NCBI GenBank assembly: GCA_910822395.1
Contig: OU365335.1
Location: 186,001-250,000 of the forward strand
Reading direction: 5' to 3'
From: Pseudoclavibacter triregionum
Lineage (GTDB): Bacteria; Actinomycetota; Actinomycetes; Actinomycetales; Microbacteriaceae
Length of the DNA: 64,000 nt
Shown: piece by piece, positions 51,354 through 59,663 of the stretch
How the letters are laid out: each line of letters opens with the position of its first letter
How positions within the stretch are numbered: position 1 is the first letter of the stretch
Translations under genes and position numbers: made by a program
The notes under the pieces: generated by a model
Database searches by the model: none
Told to the model about the DNA's origin: nothing
The model's input: only the letters and a program-made list of their open reading frames with translations

Positions 51354-52031
51354 TCAGTACGAGCCGTTGTGCTGGTACCAGGCCGAGCAGGGCGTGCCGT
51401 GGGCTGCCTTGATGTAGTCGATGCCCCACTGCATCTGCGTGATGGGGTTCGTGCGCCAGTCGGCGCCCGCGGTCGCGAGCTTCTCGGCCGGCCACGACTG
51501 CGGGATGCCGTAGGCGCCCGAGTCCGGGTTCGTCGCGTTCCAGCGCCAGCCCGACTCCTTCATCCAGAGCAGGTCGAGGCACGTCATCTGGTCGGCGCCC
51601 CAGCCGTACTGCGACTGGATCATCTGCGCCGCGATGAGCTTCAGCGAGGCGGGCGAGGTGTCGATCGTCGTCACCGACAGGCCGGAGTCGCGCAGCGGCG
51701 CGGCGTCGACGCCCGCGGCCTGGAGCGAGGCGATGTCGACCGTGTAGGTCTGGGCGTCGGCCTCGGCGATCTGCCCGACGGTGGCCGCCGAGAGGTCGGC
51801 GTCGGCCGCGTTCGCGTCGCCCGCGGGCTGCACGGCGAGCACGCCGCCGGCGAGGCCGGCGATCGCGAGGACGCCCGTGCCGGAGGCGATGAGGCGGCGA
51901 CGGCGGGCGCGGGCGCGCTGGCGCCGCAGCTCGGCGCGCGTGAGCGGGCGGGGCTCCGGGGCGAGGTCATCCATGACCGGCGCGTCGGCGATCGTCGCGT
52001 CGAGCGCCGGATCGTGCTGGGGGGAGGTCAC
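51354..52031 (-). CDS. Secreted SLT/Rpf-like muralidase, copy 2
   Basis: A 225-residue paralogue of the gene downstream. A hydrophilic N-terminus with RARRRR precedes a hydrophobic segment (about 47-67), a short variable region, and a C-terminal lysozyme-like domain with Glu159 in LLWMKESGWRWNATNPDSGA and Cys151/Cys215. The frame opens at 52097, but the promoter's -10 (52069-52074) lies inside that extension. GTG 52031 is therefore the first plausible start, and the Shine-Dalgarno sequence is weak. Tandem copies with near-identical promoter architecture suggest co-regulated cell-wall turnover. Confidence 0.85.
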   Translation of the reverse strand: MTSPQHDPALDATIADAPVMDDLAPEPRPLTRAELRRQRARARRRRLIASGTGVLAIAGLAGGVLAVQPAGDANAADADLSAATVGQIAEADAQTYTVDIASLQAAGVDAAPLRDSGLSVTTIDTSPASLKLIAAQMIQSQYGWGADQMTCLDLLWMKESGWRWNATNPDSGAYGIPQSWPAEKLATAGADWRTNPITQMQWGIDYIKAAHGTPCSAWYQHNGSY

Positions 52032-52068
52032 GGGGAGGACTCGTTTCGTCGCAGGAGGAATCTTCCCG

Positions 52069-52097
52069 AGCGTAACGGACCGATCACGAAGGGTCAA
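52069..52097 (-). promoter_or_regulatory. Promoter of muralidase 2 with GTGATC-N5-GTTACG repeat
   Basis: On the minus strand TTGACC (52092-52097), a 17-nt spacer and TACGCT (52069-52074), the best sigma-70-like promoter in the window. GTGATC-GGTCC-GTTACG at 52071-52087 has the same spacing and the same overlap of the -10 as in muralidase 1. Confidence 0.7.
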
Positions 52098-52155
52098 CGA
52101 ACGGTTGCGGGCCGCTCGAGGCGACCTGGACGAGCCCGTCGCGCGCGGACGTTCG

Positions 52156-52725
52156 CTAGCGGATCGCGAGCATGACGTCGATGACCGCGTCGAGCAGCAG
52201 GTCGACCTGCGCCTCGCGGTAGCCGCCGCGCTTCGAGGTGAAGGCGACCGAGCGCACCTCGCGGAGGCTGAGCGGCGCCCCGCCGCGGAGGAACTCCTCG
52301 AGGCGGACCGCGAAGGCGTCGACCTCCTTGACGTCGTAGCCGCGCTGGAAGAAGGAGACGCGCTGGAAGCGCTCCCCCTCCTCGCGCTGGAGGCGCTTGA
52401 GGACGGCGCGCGCCGTGCCCTTCACCTCGCGCATGAACTCGGCGCGGCCCATGCGGGCGACGCGCTCCTCGCGCTCGCGGATCGCGACGGCGTCCTCGAG
52501 GCGCTCGAGCGCGGCGTCGACGTGGGGCGCGGAGTAGCCGCCCTTCGTCATCGTGAAGGCCGTGTGGCGGATGCTCGAGGTCGTGAGGCGCTTGCCGTTC
52601 GAGCCGTTGTCGAAGTTGTCGTAGCGCTGCCGGGCGACGCGGAGGGCGCGGTCGACCTCGTTCACGTCGTAGCCGAGCTGGCCTCGGGCCGCCTTGGGGA
52701 ATGACATCGCGCTCACGGGGTCCAT
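52156..52725 (-). CDS. DivIVA-domain protein (two motifs)
   Basis: A 189-residue protein carrying two or three DivIVA-type motifs: LGYDVNEVDRALRVARQRYD near the N-terminus, GGYSAPHVDAALERLEDAV centrally and RGYDVKEVDAFAVRLEEFL in the second half, ending GGYREAQVDLLLDAVIDVML. No membrane segment. Such proteins probably bind curved or septal membrane through the short repeats. ATG 52725 is used; GTG 52716 is an alternative, 7 nt after a CACAAT hexamer. It sits between the muralidase genes and cdsA, all on the minus strand. Confidence 0.82.
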   Translation of the reverse strand: MDPVSAMSFPKAARGQLGYDVNEVDRALRVARQRYDNFDNGSNGKRLTTSSIRHTAFTMTKGGYSAPHVDAALERLEDAVAIREREERVARMGRAEFMREVKGTARAVLKRLQREEGERFQRVSFFQRGYDVKEVDAFAVRLEEFLRGGAPLSLREVRSVAFTSKRGGYREAQVDLLLDAVIDVMLAIR

Positions 52726-52800
52726 TGTGCCGTACGGCGGTCGGATGCTCGGCCAGGAGGCCCCTGAGCGGCCCGTCGCGCGCGGCGCCGGGCCATCCGG

Positions 52801-53856
52801 CTACACGCCGATGAGGGATCCGATGACGAAGTAGAGGGCGAACATCATCGCGCCCGAGGGGAGGATCGAGTCGAGCCGGTCGAGGATGCCGCCGTGCCCG
52901 GGCACCCAGTTCGACATGTCCTTCACGCCGAGGTCGCGCTTCACCATCGACTCGAAGAGGTCGCCGAGGGTGGCCGACACGAGCAGCACGGGCCCGATGA
53001 TGAGGCCCGTCCACCACGGCTCGCGGAGCAGGAAGACGGCCACGAGGACGGCGGCGACGACGCCCGCCACACCGCCGCCCGCGAGCCCCTCCCAGGTCTT
53101 GCCGCCCGAGATCGAGGGCGCGAGCTTCGTGCGGCCGAACTTCACGCCCGCGGCGAGCGCGCCCGTGTCGATCGCGACGACGGGGATGATGAAGCCGAGC
53201 ACCCACCACTCCCCCATCGGCTGCGCCGCGAGGAGGATCGTGAACGAGCCGAGGAAGGTGACGTAGAGCTGGATGAACGCGCCGGCGAGCAGATCCCGGC
53301 GCACATCGGCCGCGCTCGGCCGCGAGCGCGAGACGGCGACCTCGGCGAGGCGCCAGATCGAGACGGCCGCGATGACGGCGCAGAGCGCGATCCACTGGGC
53401 GGCGGGCCCCAGGTAGTACGCGATCGGGACGACCGCCGTGCCGAGCACGACGGTCGGGATGCGCGGCACGTCGCGCCCCGCGGACCGCATCGTGCTCGCG
53501 AGCTCGGCCGTGCCGAGGGCCACCATGGCCATGCCGAAGAGGTTGAAGAGCGGCTTCCAGAAGATGAGGCTCAGCACGAGCGCGATGCCGATGAGGGCGC
53601 CGATGCCGATCGCGGCGCCGAGGTTCCGACCCGATCGCTTGTTGAGCTCCTCCTGGCGGCGGCGGATGCGGCTGCGCTCCCCGCGCACGGCCGAGACCGC
53701 GCGGCGCCACGAGGAGGCGCGGGCCGCGGGGTCGGCGGCGTCCGGCGTGATCGCCGAGGCGGGCGCCGCGCTGGGATCCGCGACGGGATCCGGCAGGCCC
53801 GGAGCGACGCCCCCGGCCGCCGCGGCGCCGCGAGCGGCCAGGGGGTCGTCGTTCAT
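52801..53856 (-). CDS. cdsA: Phosphatidate cytidylyltransferase (housekeeping CdsA)
   Basis: Makes CDP-diacylglycerol from phosphatidate and CTP. The protein has 351 residues. A 75-residue hydrophilic Ala/Pro-rich N-terminus precedes about eight helices. The family signature is complete at the C-terminus: TLGDLFESMVKRDLGVKD, then PGHGGILDRLDS. It starts 6 nt after the frr stop without a clear Shine-Dalgarno sequence, so it relies on coupling. The pyrH-frr-cdsA order is conserved in actinobacteria. A second CdsA homologue is encoded at 57609. Confidence 0.94.
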   Translation of the reverse strand: MNDDPLAARGAAAAGGVAPGLPDPVADPSAAPASAITPDAADPAARASSWRRAVSAVRGERSRIRRRQEELNKRSGRNLGAAIGIGALIGIALVLSLIFWKPLFNLFGMAMVALGTAELASTMRSAGRDVPRIPTVVLGTAVVPIAYYLGPAAQWIALCAVIAAVSIWRLAEVAVSRSRPSAADVRRDLLAGAFIQLYVTFLGSFTILLAAQPMGEWWVLGFIIPVVAIDTGALAAGVKFGRTKLAPSISGGKTWEGLAGGGVAGVVAAVLVAVFLLREPWWTGLIIGPVLLVSATLGDLFESMVKRDLGVKDMSNWVPGHGGILDRLDSILPSGAMMFALYFVIGSLIGV

Positions 53857-53862
53857 CGGAGG

Positions 53863-54417
53863 CTAGACCTCGAGGAGCTCGGCTTCCTTGTGCTTGAGCG
53901 CCTCGTCGATGCGCTCGATGGCCTGCTTCGTGGCGACCTCGAGCTCCTTCTCGGCGCGGGCGACGTCGTCCTCTCCCACCTCGTCGACGAGCGCGTCGAG
54001 GTCCGTCTTCGCCTTGCGGCGGATGTTGCGGACGGCGACGCGGGCCTCCTCGGCCTTGCCGTGGACGAGCTTCACGTACTCCTTGCGGCGCTCCTTCGTG
54101 AGCTCCGGCATGACGACGCGCACGAGGTTGCCGTCGTTCGAGGGCGTCACGCCGAGGTTCGGGGCGTTGACGATCGCCTTCTCGATCTCCTTGAGGGCGC
54201 TCTTGTCGTAGGGCGTGATGACGAGCATGCGGGCCTCGGGGACCTGCAGCGAGGCGAGCTGGCCCATCGGCGTCGGGGTGCCGTAGTAGTCGACCATGAT
54301 GTTCTGGAACAGCGCGGGGTTCGCGCGGCCGGTGCGGACCGTCGCGAAGTCCTCCTTGGCGTGCTCCACGGCCTTGGCGTACTTGTCTCGGGTCTCGGCG
54401 AGAACGTCGGAGATCAT
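53863..54417 (-). CDS. frr: Ribosome recycling factor
   Basis: Splits post-termination ribosomes together with EF-G. The 184 residues match the usual 185. It begins [20 protein letters not shown] and includes [20 protein letters not shown] and the C-terminal helix pattern of RRF. ATG 54417 is chosen over the earlier Met because AAAGGA lies 6 nt upstream. TATGCT at 54440-54445 gives it a promoter of its own, in addition to any read-through from pyrH (87 nt upstream). Confidence 0.96.
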   Translation of the reverse strand: MISDVLAETRDKYAKAVEHAKEDFATVRTGRANPALFQNIMVDYYGTPTPMGQLASLQVPEARMLVITPYDKSALKEIEKAIVNAPNLGVTPSNDGNLVRVVMPELTKERRKEYVKLVHGKAEEARVAVRNIRRKAKTDLDALVDEVGEDDVARAEKELEVATKQAIERIDEALKHKEAELLEV

Positions 54418-54439
54418 GGGCGGTCCTTTCGTCGCGGCA

Positions 54440-54445
54440 AGCATA
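54440..54445 (-). promoter_or_regulatory. -10 element (TATGCT) for frr
   Basis: TATGCT on the minus strand, 22 nt before the frr ATG. The leader of about 15 nt still contains AAAGGA. Confidence 0.45.
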
Positions 54446-54504
54446 CCGAGGGGGATGCCCGCCGATGGCCGTTCCGGCCGGTGGTGGGGTGTGGTCTGAG
54501 GCGC

Positions 54505-55236
54505 CTAGCGGAGGGTGCGTCCGGCGCTCACGAGCGTGCCGATCTCCTCGCCGAGCATGGCGCGGCGGATGTTGCCCTCGGGGGCCATGCCGAAGATGCG
54601 CATGTCGATGCCGTTGTCCATGCAGAGGCTGAAGGCGGTCGAGTCGACGACCTTGAGGCCGCGCTGGAGGGCGTCCGCGTAGCTCACCTCGCGGAGGAGC
54701 TCGGCGGACTCGTCGGAGCGCGGGTCGGCCGTGTAGACGCCGTCGACGCCGTTCTTCGCGACGAGGACGACGTCGGCCCGGATCTCGAGCGCGCGCTGCG
54801 CGGCCACGGTGTCGGTCGAGAAGTACGGCAGGCCGGAGCCGGCGCCGAAGATGACGACGCGGCCCTTCTCCATGTGGCGCTCGGCGCGGAGGGGGATGTA
54901 GGGCTCCGCGACCTGGCGCATCTCGATGGCCGACTGGACGCGCGCGGCGCCGCCGGCCTGCTCGATGAACTCCTGGAGGGCGAGCGCGTTCATGACGGTG
55001 CCGAGCATGCCCATGTAGTCGGCGCGTCCGCGGTCCATGCCGGCGTTCGCGAGCTGCGCGCCGCGGAAGAAGTTGCCGCCGCCGACGACGACCGCGACCT
55101 CGACCTCCTCGGCGGCCTCCGCGATCTCGCCCGAGATGCTGCGGAGGACATCCGGGTCGACGCCCATCTTGCCGCCGCCGAAGGCCTCGCCCGAGAGCTT
55201 GAGGAGGACCCGTCGGCGATTCGGGGTCTCGGTCAT
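54505..55236 (-). CDS. pyrH: Uridylate kinase (UMP kinase)
   Basis: Phosphorylates UMP to UDP in pyrimidine synthesis. The protein has 243 residues and an amino-acid-kinase fold: [57 protein letters not shown] and [19 protein letters not shown] 55236 is chosen over ATG 55263 because the family begins near here and the -10 TAGGCT lies at 55273-55278. It is separated from tsf by the oppositely oriented phospholipid module. Confidence 0.95.
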   Translation of the reverse strand: MTETPNRRRVLLKLSGEAFGGGKMGVDPDVLRSISGEIAEAAEEVEVAVVVGGGNFFRGAQLANAGMDRGRADYMGMLGTVMNALALQEFIEQAGGAARVQSAIEMRQVAEPYIPLRAERHMEKGRVVIFGAGSGLPYFSTDTVAAQRALEIRADVVLVAKNGVDGVYTADPRSDESAELLREVSYADALQRGLKVVDSTAFSLCMDNGIDMRIFGMAPEGNIRRAMLGEEIGTLVSAGRTLR

Positions 55237-55272
55237 CCTGGGTCTTCTTTCCTCGGCGGGCACAGCGTCCCC

Positions 55273-55278
55273 AGCCTA
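55273..55278 (-). promoter_or_regulatory. -10 element (TAGGCT) of the pyrH promoter
   Basis: TAGGCT on the minus strand, 36 nt before the chosen pyrH ATG. It overlaps the 3' end of the YqaA-like gene. Confidence 0.45.
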
Positions 55279-55956
55279 CGCCGACGAGCCCCGCGCGCGA
55301 GCCCGAGCGCGCCGATCGAAGCGGCCCGGATCCCGTCCGGCTCGATCCCGGCCGCCTGCCTCGCCCGCTCGCTCGCGTCCGACGTTCGCGAAGTACCAGG
55401 CGTAGAAGGCGGTCCACGCGAGCGCGTGCGCGGGGAGCGCGATCCGGTCGGCGGTGCCGCGCGGCATCGCGCGGCGCGAGAGCGCGAGAAGGCCGTGCGC
55501 GAGGGCGGTGACGGCAGCGAAGCGCGGCAGACGGGCCGGGATCGACCAGGCCGCGAGCTCGATCGCCCCGACGCCCTCATGCGCCGCGGCGCGGACGTAG
55601 AGCTTGTAGGGGACGCCTCGGAGCGGTCCGAGCAGGAGCGCCCGCGCGCCCCGCTCGCGCACCTCCCCCTCGACGCGATCGATCATGGCGCCGGAGATCG
55701 CGGGAAGGCGGCGGAGGGCCCGTGCGGTGGCCGCCCGGCCGCGGCGGCGCGCCCAGGCACGGGTGGCGAGGCCGCCGAGGAGAGCGCCCGCGAGCGCCGA
55801 GAGGGTCGCCCGGTAGGCGCGCGGCGCATCGCGCATGGCGATCCGCGAGAGCCAGACATCCGGCACGATGAAGAAGCAGGACGCCTCGGCGGCGCCCCAC
55901 ACGGCGGCGACGGCGTGGTCGCGGAGCGGTCGATCCCGCGGCGAGGGCTCAGGCAT
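55276..55956 (-). CDS. YqaA-like small membrane protein
   Basis: A 226-residue membrane protein with three or four hydrophobic helices. The N-terminal GAAEASCFFIVPDVWLSRIA resembles YqaA-type (VTT/DedA-related) proteins; this is a tentative match. LLLGPLRGVPYKLYVRAAAH and a long Arg-rich C-terminus ([12 protein letters not shown]) follow. ATG 55956 is set by CAGACT 6 nt upstream, a variant of the leaderless -10 element. It is divergent from the CDP-alcohol transferase gene and may belong with it functionally. Confidence 0.7.
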   Translation of the reverse strand: MPEPSPRDRPLRDHAVAAVWGAAEASCFFIVPDVWLSRIAMRDAPRAYRATLSALAGALLGGLATRAWARRRGRAATARALRRLPAISGAMIDRVEGEVRERGARALLLGPLRGVPYKLYVRAAAHEGVGAIELAAWSIPARLPRFAAVTALAHGLLALSRRAMPRGTADRIALPAHALAWTAFYAWYFANVGRERAGEAGGRDRAGRDPGRFDRRARARARGSSA

Positions 55957-56104
55957 GCCAGCAGTCTGCCGGATCCCCGACGGCCGGCCCGGCCGCGCCG
56001 GCCGGACGCTCCTGCGGAGCCGCTCCCGATCGCCCGGCGGCCCGCCTCGACCCCGGCGCTCGCGCGCCCGCGCGGATCGGGGGGTTCCGGTTCCCCCTCG
56101 CCGA

Positions 56105-56110
56105 TAGGGT
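56105..56110 (+). promoter_or_regulatory. -10 element (TAGGGT), leaderless promoter of the phospholipid module
   Basis: TAGGGT 6 nt before ATG 56117. It drives three genes joined by ATGA overlaps. Confidence 0.55.
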
Positions 56111-56116
56111 GCCCCC

Positions 56117-56809
56117 ATGGAGCACGAGCACGAGGGCCTCGGCCGCCGCGAGATCCCGCAGCGATCCGCCGGCTGGGCGCGCCGTTCGGCCGGGGCCCTT
56201 GCGGCCCTCGGCCTCACCCCCAACCGCATCTCGCTGCTCTCGCTGCTCATCGCCGTCGCCGCGGCGGCGGCCCTGCTCGGCGCCGGCCTCTCGGGGGCCG
56301 CGGCCCGTCCCTGGCTGCTCGTCGGTGCCGCCGTCGCGATGCCGCTGCGGCTGCTGTGCAACATGCTCGACGGCATGCTCGCCGTCGAGCACGGGCTCTC
56401 GACGCCGGAGGGCGACCTCTTCAACGAGGTGCCCGACCGGCTCGCGGACCTCGTCATCCTCGCGGCGGCCGGATACGCGACGTGCGGCGTGTGGCGCGGC
56501 GGCGGGCACGACCTCGGCGTCGCGATCGGCTGGGCCGCCGGGGCCGCGGCCGTGCTCACCGCGTACGTCCGCACCCTCGGTGCCGCGAACGGCGTCGGCA
56601 ACTTCTTCGACGGCCTCATGGCGAAGCCGACGCGGATGTGGGCGCTCGTCCTCGCCTGCCTCGCCTCGCTCGCGGAGCCGGCGCTCGGGTGGCCGAGCGG
56701 CGTCGTCCTCGCGGTCGCGCTCGCCGGCATCCTGCTCGGCTCGCTCCAGACGATCGCCGTGCGCCTCGCGCGCATCGCTCGCGCGCTGAGGGCGAGGGGC
56801 GCGCGATGA
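56117..56809 (+). CDS. CDP-alcohol phosphatidyltransferase family protein, variant motif
   Basis: A 230-residue membrane protein with about six helices. The CDP-alcohol signature DxxDGxxAR-x8-GxxxDxxxD is recognisable but altered: NMLDGMLAV-x8-GDLFNEVPD. First Asp becomes Asn82, Arg becomes Val90 and third Asp becomes Asn103; Asp85, Gly86, Gly99 and Asp107 remain. I recall the same pattern in YnbA-type proteins encoded beside a CdsA-like partner, so it is probably a subfamily trait and not decay. The last base pairs overlap the PlsC-like gene (ATGA). Product unknown. Confidence 0.82.
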   Translation: MEHEHEGLGRREIPQRSAGWARRSAGALAALGLTPNRISLLSLLIAVAAAAALLGAGLSGAAARPWLLVGAAVAMPLRLLCNMLDGMLAVEHGLSTPEGDLFNEVPDRLADLVILAAAGYATCGVWRGGGHDLGVAIGWAAGAAAVLTAYVRTLGAANGVGNFFDGLMAKPTRMWALVLACLASLAEPALGWPSGVVLAVALAGILLGSLQTIAVRLARIARALRARGAR

Positions 56810-57612
56810 GCCTCGCCGACTCGGCCTTCGCGATGCTCGTGCGCCTCGTCTCAGGCGTCCAGGTGAGCGTCGACGACGCCTACGGGGGCGTGGAGTCGGG
56901 GCGGGCGAGCGTGCTGCGCCTGCCCCCGCAGGCGATCTTCTTCGCGAACCACTCCAGCCACCTCGACTTCGCGACGATCTGGGCGGTGCTGCCGGGGCGC
57001 CTCCGCCGCCGCGTGCGGCCGGTCGCGGCGGCCGACTACTGGGGATCGGGCGCCCGCGGACGATTCGCCTCGCGCATGTTCCGGCCGGTGCTCGTGGCGC
57101 GGCGCGGGAAGGACCCCGGATCCCTCGCCGCGCGAGCGGTCGCCGAGACCGGGGCGAGCGCGAGCGCGGCCGCCGGGCCCGAGCCGCGGCGCGGGACGCG
57201 CGGGCAGCTCGCCGCCCTCGGAGCCGCCCTCGACGCCGGCGACTCCCTCGTCATCTTCCCGGAGGGCACCCGCGGCGACGGCTCAGAGCTCGGACGCTTC
57301 CACGCCGGCCTCGCGAAGACGGCCCGCGCCTACCCGGAGGTGCCCGTCGTCCCCGTCGCGCTCTCGAACCTCGGCCGGATCCTGCCCAAGGGCGGGCTCG
57401 TGCCCGTCCCCCTCCTGGGCCGGGCGTCCTTCCTCGCGCCGATCGCGCCGGCCGCGGAAGAGGAGGACGCGGCCTTCCTCGAGCGCGCCCGCGCGACGCT
57501 GCTCCTCGCGCTGCCGAGCCCCGAGGCCGAGCGCGAGGCCGAGCTCGCGGAGAGCCCGGCTGGCCCCCGCTCGGCCGACGGGGCCGCCGCGGCACCTCGA
57601 GGCGAGCGATGA
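56806..57612 (+). CDS. Lysophospholipid acyltransferase (PlsC-like)
   Basis: A 268-residue 1-acylglycerol-phosphate acyltransferase-type protein. The catalytic HxxxxD motif is NHSSHLD, and the substrate-binding motif is FPEGTRGDGSELGRFHAGLA. It carries an Arg/Ala-rich insertion (about 95-135) between the first motifs and a disordered C-terminus (about 240-268). It overlaps both neighbours by 4 nt (ATGA), so the start is certain. It probably supplies acylated precursor to the adjacent CdsA-like enzyme. Confidence 0.88.
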   Translation: MSLADSAFAMLVRLVSGVQVSVDDAYGGVESGRASVLRLPPQAIFFANHSSHLDFATIWAVLPGRLRRRVRPVAAADYWGSGARGRFASRMFRPVLVARRGKDPGSLAARAVAETGASASAAAGPEPRRGTRGQLAALGAALDAGDSLVIFPEGTRGDGSELGRFHAGLAKTARAYPEVPVVPVALSNLGRILPKGGLVPVPLLGRASFLAPIAPAAEEEDAAFLERARATLLLALPSPEAEREAELAESPAGPRSADGAAAAPRGER

Positions 57613-58622
57613 GCTTCCTCGACGGCCTGCCCGACGTCGGCCTGCTCGACCGCACGGCCTGGCTCGTGCTGCTCGGGGCGGGCGGCGTGCTCGTGCTCGC
57701 CTCGGTCGTCACGGCGATCCTTCGGATGAGGCTCGACCCCGAGCGCCATGCGGGGCTCCTCTCGAACCTCCGCGCCCGGATCGGGGCGTGGTGGGTCATG
57801 ACGGCGGGCCTCGGCACGACGCTCGCGATCGGCGAGACCGCCACCGTCCTCCTCTTCGCGGCGCTCTCGTTCCTCGCACTGCGGGAGTTCATCACGATCT
57901 CCCCGACCACCCAGCAGGACCACTCGGCCCTCGTGTGGATGTTCTGGATCATCCTGCCCCTCCACTACGTGGCGGTCTGGCAGCACTGGTACGGCTTCTT
58001 CGCCGTCTTCATCCCGGTCTACGCGTTCCTCTTCCTGCCCGCCCGCCAGGCTCTCTCGGGGGAGACGCGAGGCTTCCTGCGCCGCGCCTCGGTCATCCAG
58101 TGGTCGCTCATGGTCTGCGTCTACGCCGCGAGCCACGTGCCCGCGCTGCTCCAGCTCCAGGTGGCGGTCGAGCGAGGCCGCGAGGCCGCCGAGGGCTCGG
58201 CGCCCGACTCCGGCGGGCCCGCGGGCGCCCACCTGCTGCTCTTCCTCGTACTCGTCGTGCAGGGCTCGGACGTGCTCCAGTACGTCTGGGGAAAGACGCT
58301 CGGCCGGCACCGCATCGCGCCGAAGGTGAGCCCGAACAAGACGTGGGAGGGCTTCATCGGCGGCGTGCTCAGCGCGACCGCGCTCGGCGCGAGCCTGTGG
58401 TGGCTCACGCCCTTCACGGCCTGGCAGTCGGCCGCCTTCGCCCTCGTCTCGTGCCTGCTCGGCTTCGCGGGCGGGCTCGTCATGAGCTCGATCAAGCGCG
58501 ACCGGGGCATCAAAGACTTCGGCTCGCTCATCCCGGGGCACGGCGGCGTCATGGATCGGATCGACTCGCTCGTGTTCGCGGGGCCGGTGTTCTTCCACCT
58601 CGTGCGGTTCTTCTACACCTGA
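57609..58622 (+). CDS. Second CdsA-like phosphatidate cytidylyltransferase
   Basis: A 337-residue membrane protein with about eight helices and the full CdsA signature (SSIKRDRGIKDFGSLIPGHG, then VMDRIDS). It also shows SDVLQYVWGKTLGRH and VSPNKTWEGFIGG, which match YnbB-like CdsA homologues more closely than the housekeeping CdsA at 52801. Last gene of a three-gene ATGA-coupled operon with a CDP-alcohol transferase and a PlsC homologue. Together they would form a separate CDP-linked lipid branch. A terminator follows. Confidence 0.9.
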   Translation: MSFLDGLPDVGLLDRTAWLVLLGAGGVLVLASVVTAILRMRLDPERHAGLLSNLRARIGAWWVMTAGLGTTLAIGETATVLLFAALSFLALREFITISPTTQQDHSALVWMFWIILPLHYVAVWQHWYGFFAVFIPVYAFLFLPARQALSGETRGFLRRASVIQWSLMVCVYAASHVPALLQLQVAVERGREAAEGSAPDSGGPAGAHLLLFLVLVVQGSDVLQYVWGKTLGRHRIAPKVSPNKTWEGFIGGVLSATALGASLWWLTPFTAWQSAAFALVSCLLGFAGGLVMSSIKRDRGIKDFGSLIPGHGGVMDRIDSLVFAGPVFFHLVRFFYT

Positions 58623-58751
58623 GCGGTGCAGCTCCCCGCCCGGCGTGAGCCGCCCGGCGGGCCGGCTGGGAGCGGTGAGTCGGCCAGCCGGCACCGTGCG
58701 CCCCTGCGCCCTGCCTTCTCCTCGGGCACGACCAAGCGGCTCCCGGGCACG

Positions 58752-58786
58752 ACGAAGGGGCCCGGCGCCGTGCCGGACCCCTTCGT
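58752..58786. terminator. Bidirectional terminator between CdsA-like gene and tsf
   Basis: 15-bp stem with one mismatch (58752-58766 with 58772-58786) and loop GCCGT, located between convergent genes. Confidence 0.8.
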
Positions 58787-58803
58787 TCGGGCTGCTCGCG
58801 CGC

Positions 58804-59634
58804 CTAGGCGCCGACGCGGAAGCGAGCGAAGTCGGTCACCTTGATGCCGGCCTCGTCCGCGACCTTCTGGATCGTGAGCTTGTTGTCCTTCGCGTAGTCC
58901 TGCTCCATGAGCACGATCTGCTTGAAGAAGCCGTTGAGGCGGCCCTCGATGATCTTCGGGAGCGCGGCCTCGGGCTTGCCCTCGTTGCGCGAGATCTCCT
59001 CGACGAGCGTGCGCTCGCGGTCGATCTCCTCCTGCGGGACGTCCTCGCGGACGAGGTACGTCGGGTTCGCGAAGGCGATGTGCTGCGCGATGCCGCGGGC
59101 GGTCTCGTGGTCCGTGCCCTCGAAGCCGACGATGACGCCGACCTGCGGGGGGAGGTCCTTCGAGGTGTAGTGGAGGTAGATCTCCTGCTCCGAGCCCTTG
59201 ACGAGGCGGACGCGGCGGAGCTCCATCTTCTCGCCGAGGATGGCGGCATCCTCGTCGATCATCTGGGCGACCGTCTTGCCCTCGGCCTCGACCTTGAGCG
59301 CGGACTCGGCGTCCTCGGCGCCCGCGGCCGCGACGGCCTCGAGCACGCGGTTCGCGAGGCCGATGAACTTCTCGCCCTTGGCGACGAAGTCCGTCTCGCA
59401 GGCGAGCTCGATGAGCGTGGCGGTGCCGTCGCCGTTGTCCTTGGCGGCGACGAGGCCCTCGCTCGTGGAGCGGTCGGCGCGCTTCGCGTTGCCCTTGGCG
59501 CCCTTGAGGCGGAGGATCTCGACGGCCTTCTCCATGTCGCCGTCGGCCTCCTCGAGGGCCTTCTTCGTGTCGACCATGCCGGTGCCGAGCTGCTCGCGGA
59601 GCGCCTTGACGTCGGCGAGGGTGAAGTTTGCCAT
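58804..59634 (-). CDS. tsf: Elongation factor Ts
   Basis: Nucleotide exchange factor for EF-Tu, 276 residues. The N-terminal UBA-like region DVKALREQLGTGMVDTKKAL is followed by ETDFVAKGEKFIGLANRVLE. ATG 59634 has GAGGAG 9 nt upstream. It lies 29 nt downstream of rpsB in the conserved rpsB-tsf operon. Confidence 0.97.
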   Translation of the reverse strand: MANFTLADVKALREQLGTGMVDTKKALEEADGDMEKAVEILRLKGAKGNAKRADRSTSEGLVAAKDNGDGTATLIELACETDFVAKGEKFIGLANRVLEAVAAAGAEDAESALKVEAEGKTVAQMIDEDAAILGEKMELRRVRLVKGSEQEIYLHYTSKDLPPQVGVIVGFEGTDHETARGIAQHIAFANPTYLVREDVPQEEIDRERTLVEEISRNEGKPEAALPKIIEGRLNGFFKQIVLMEQDYAKDNKLTIQKVADEAGIKVTDFARFRVGA

Positions 59635-59663
59635 GCGGTGTGTCTCCTCGGAGATCGAAACGG

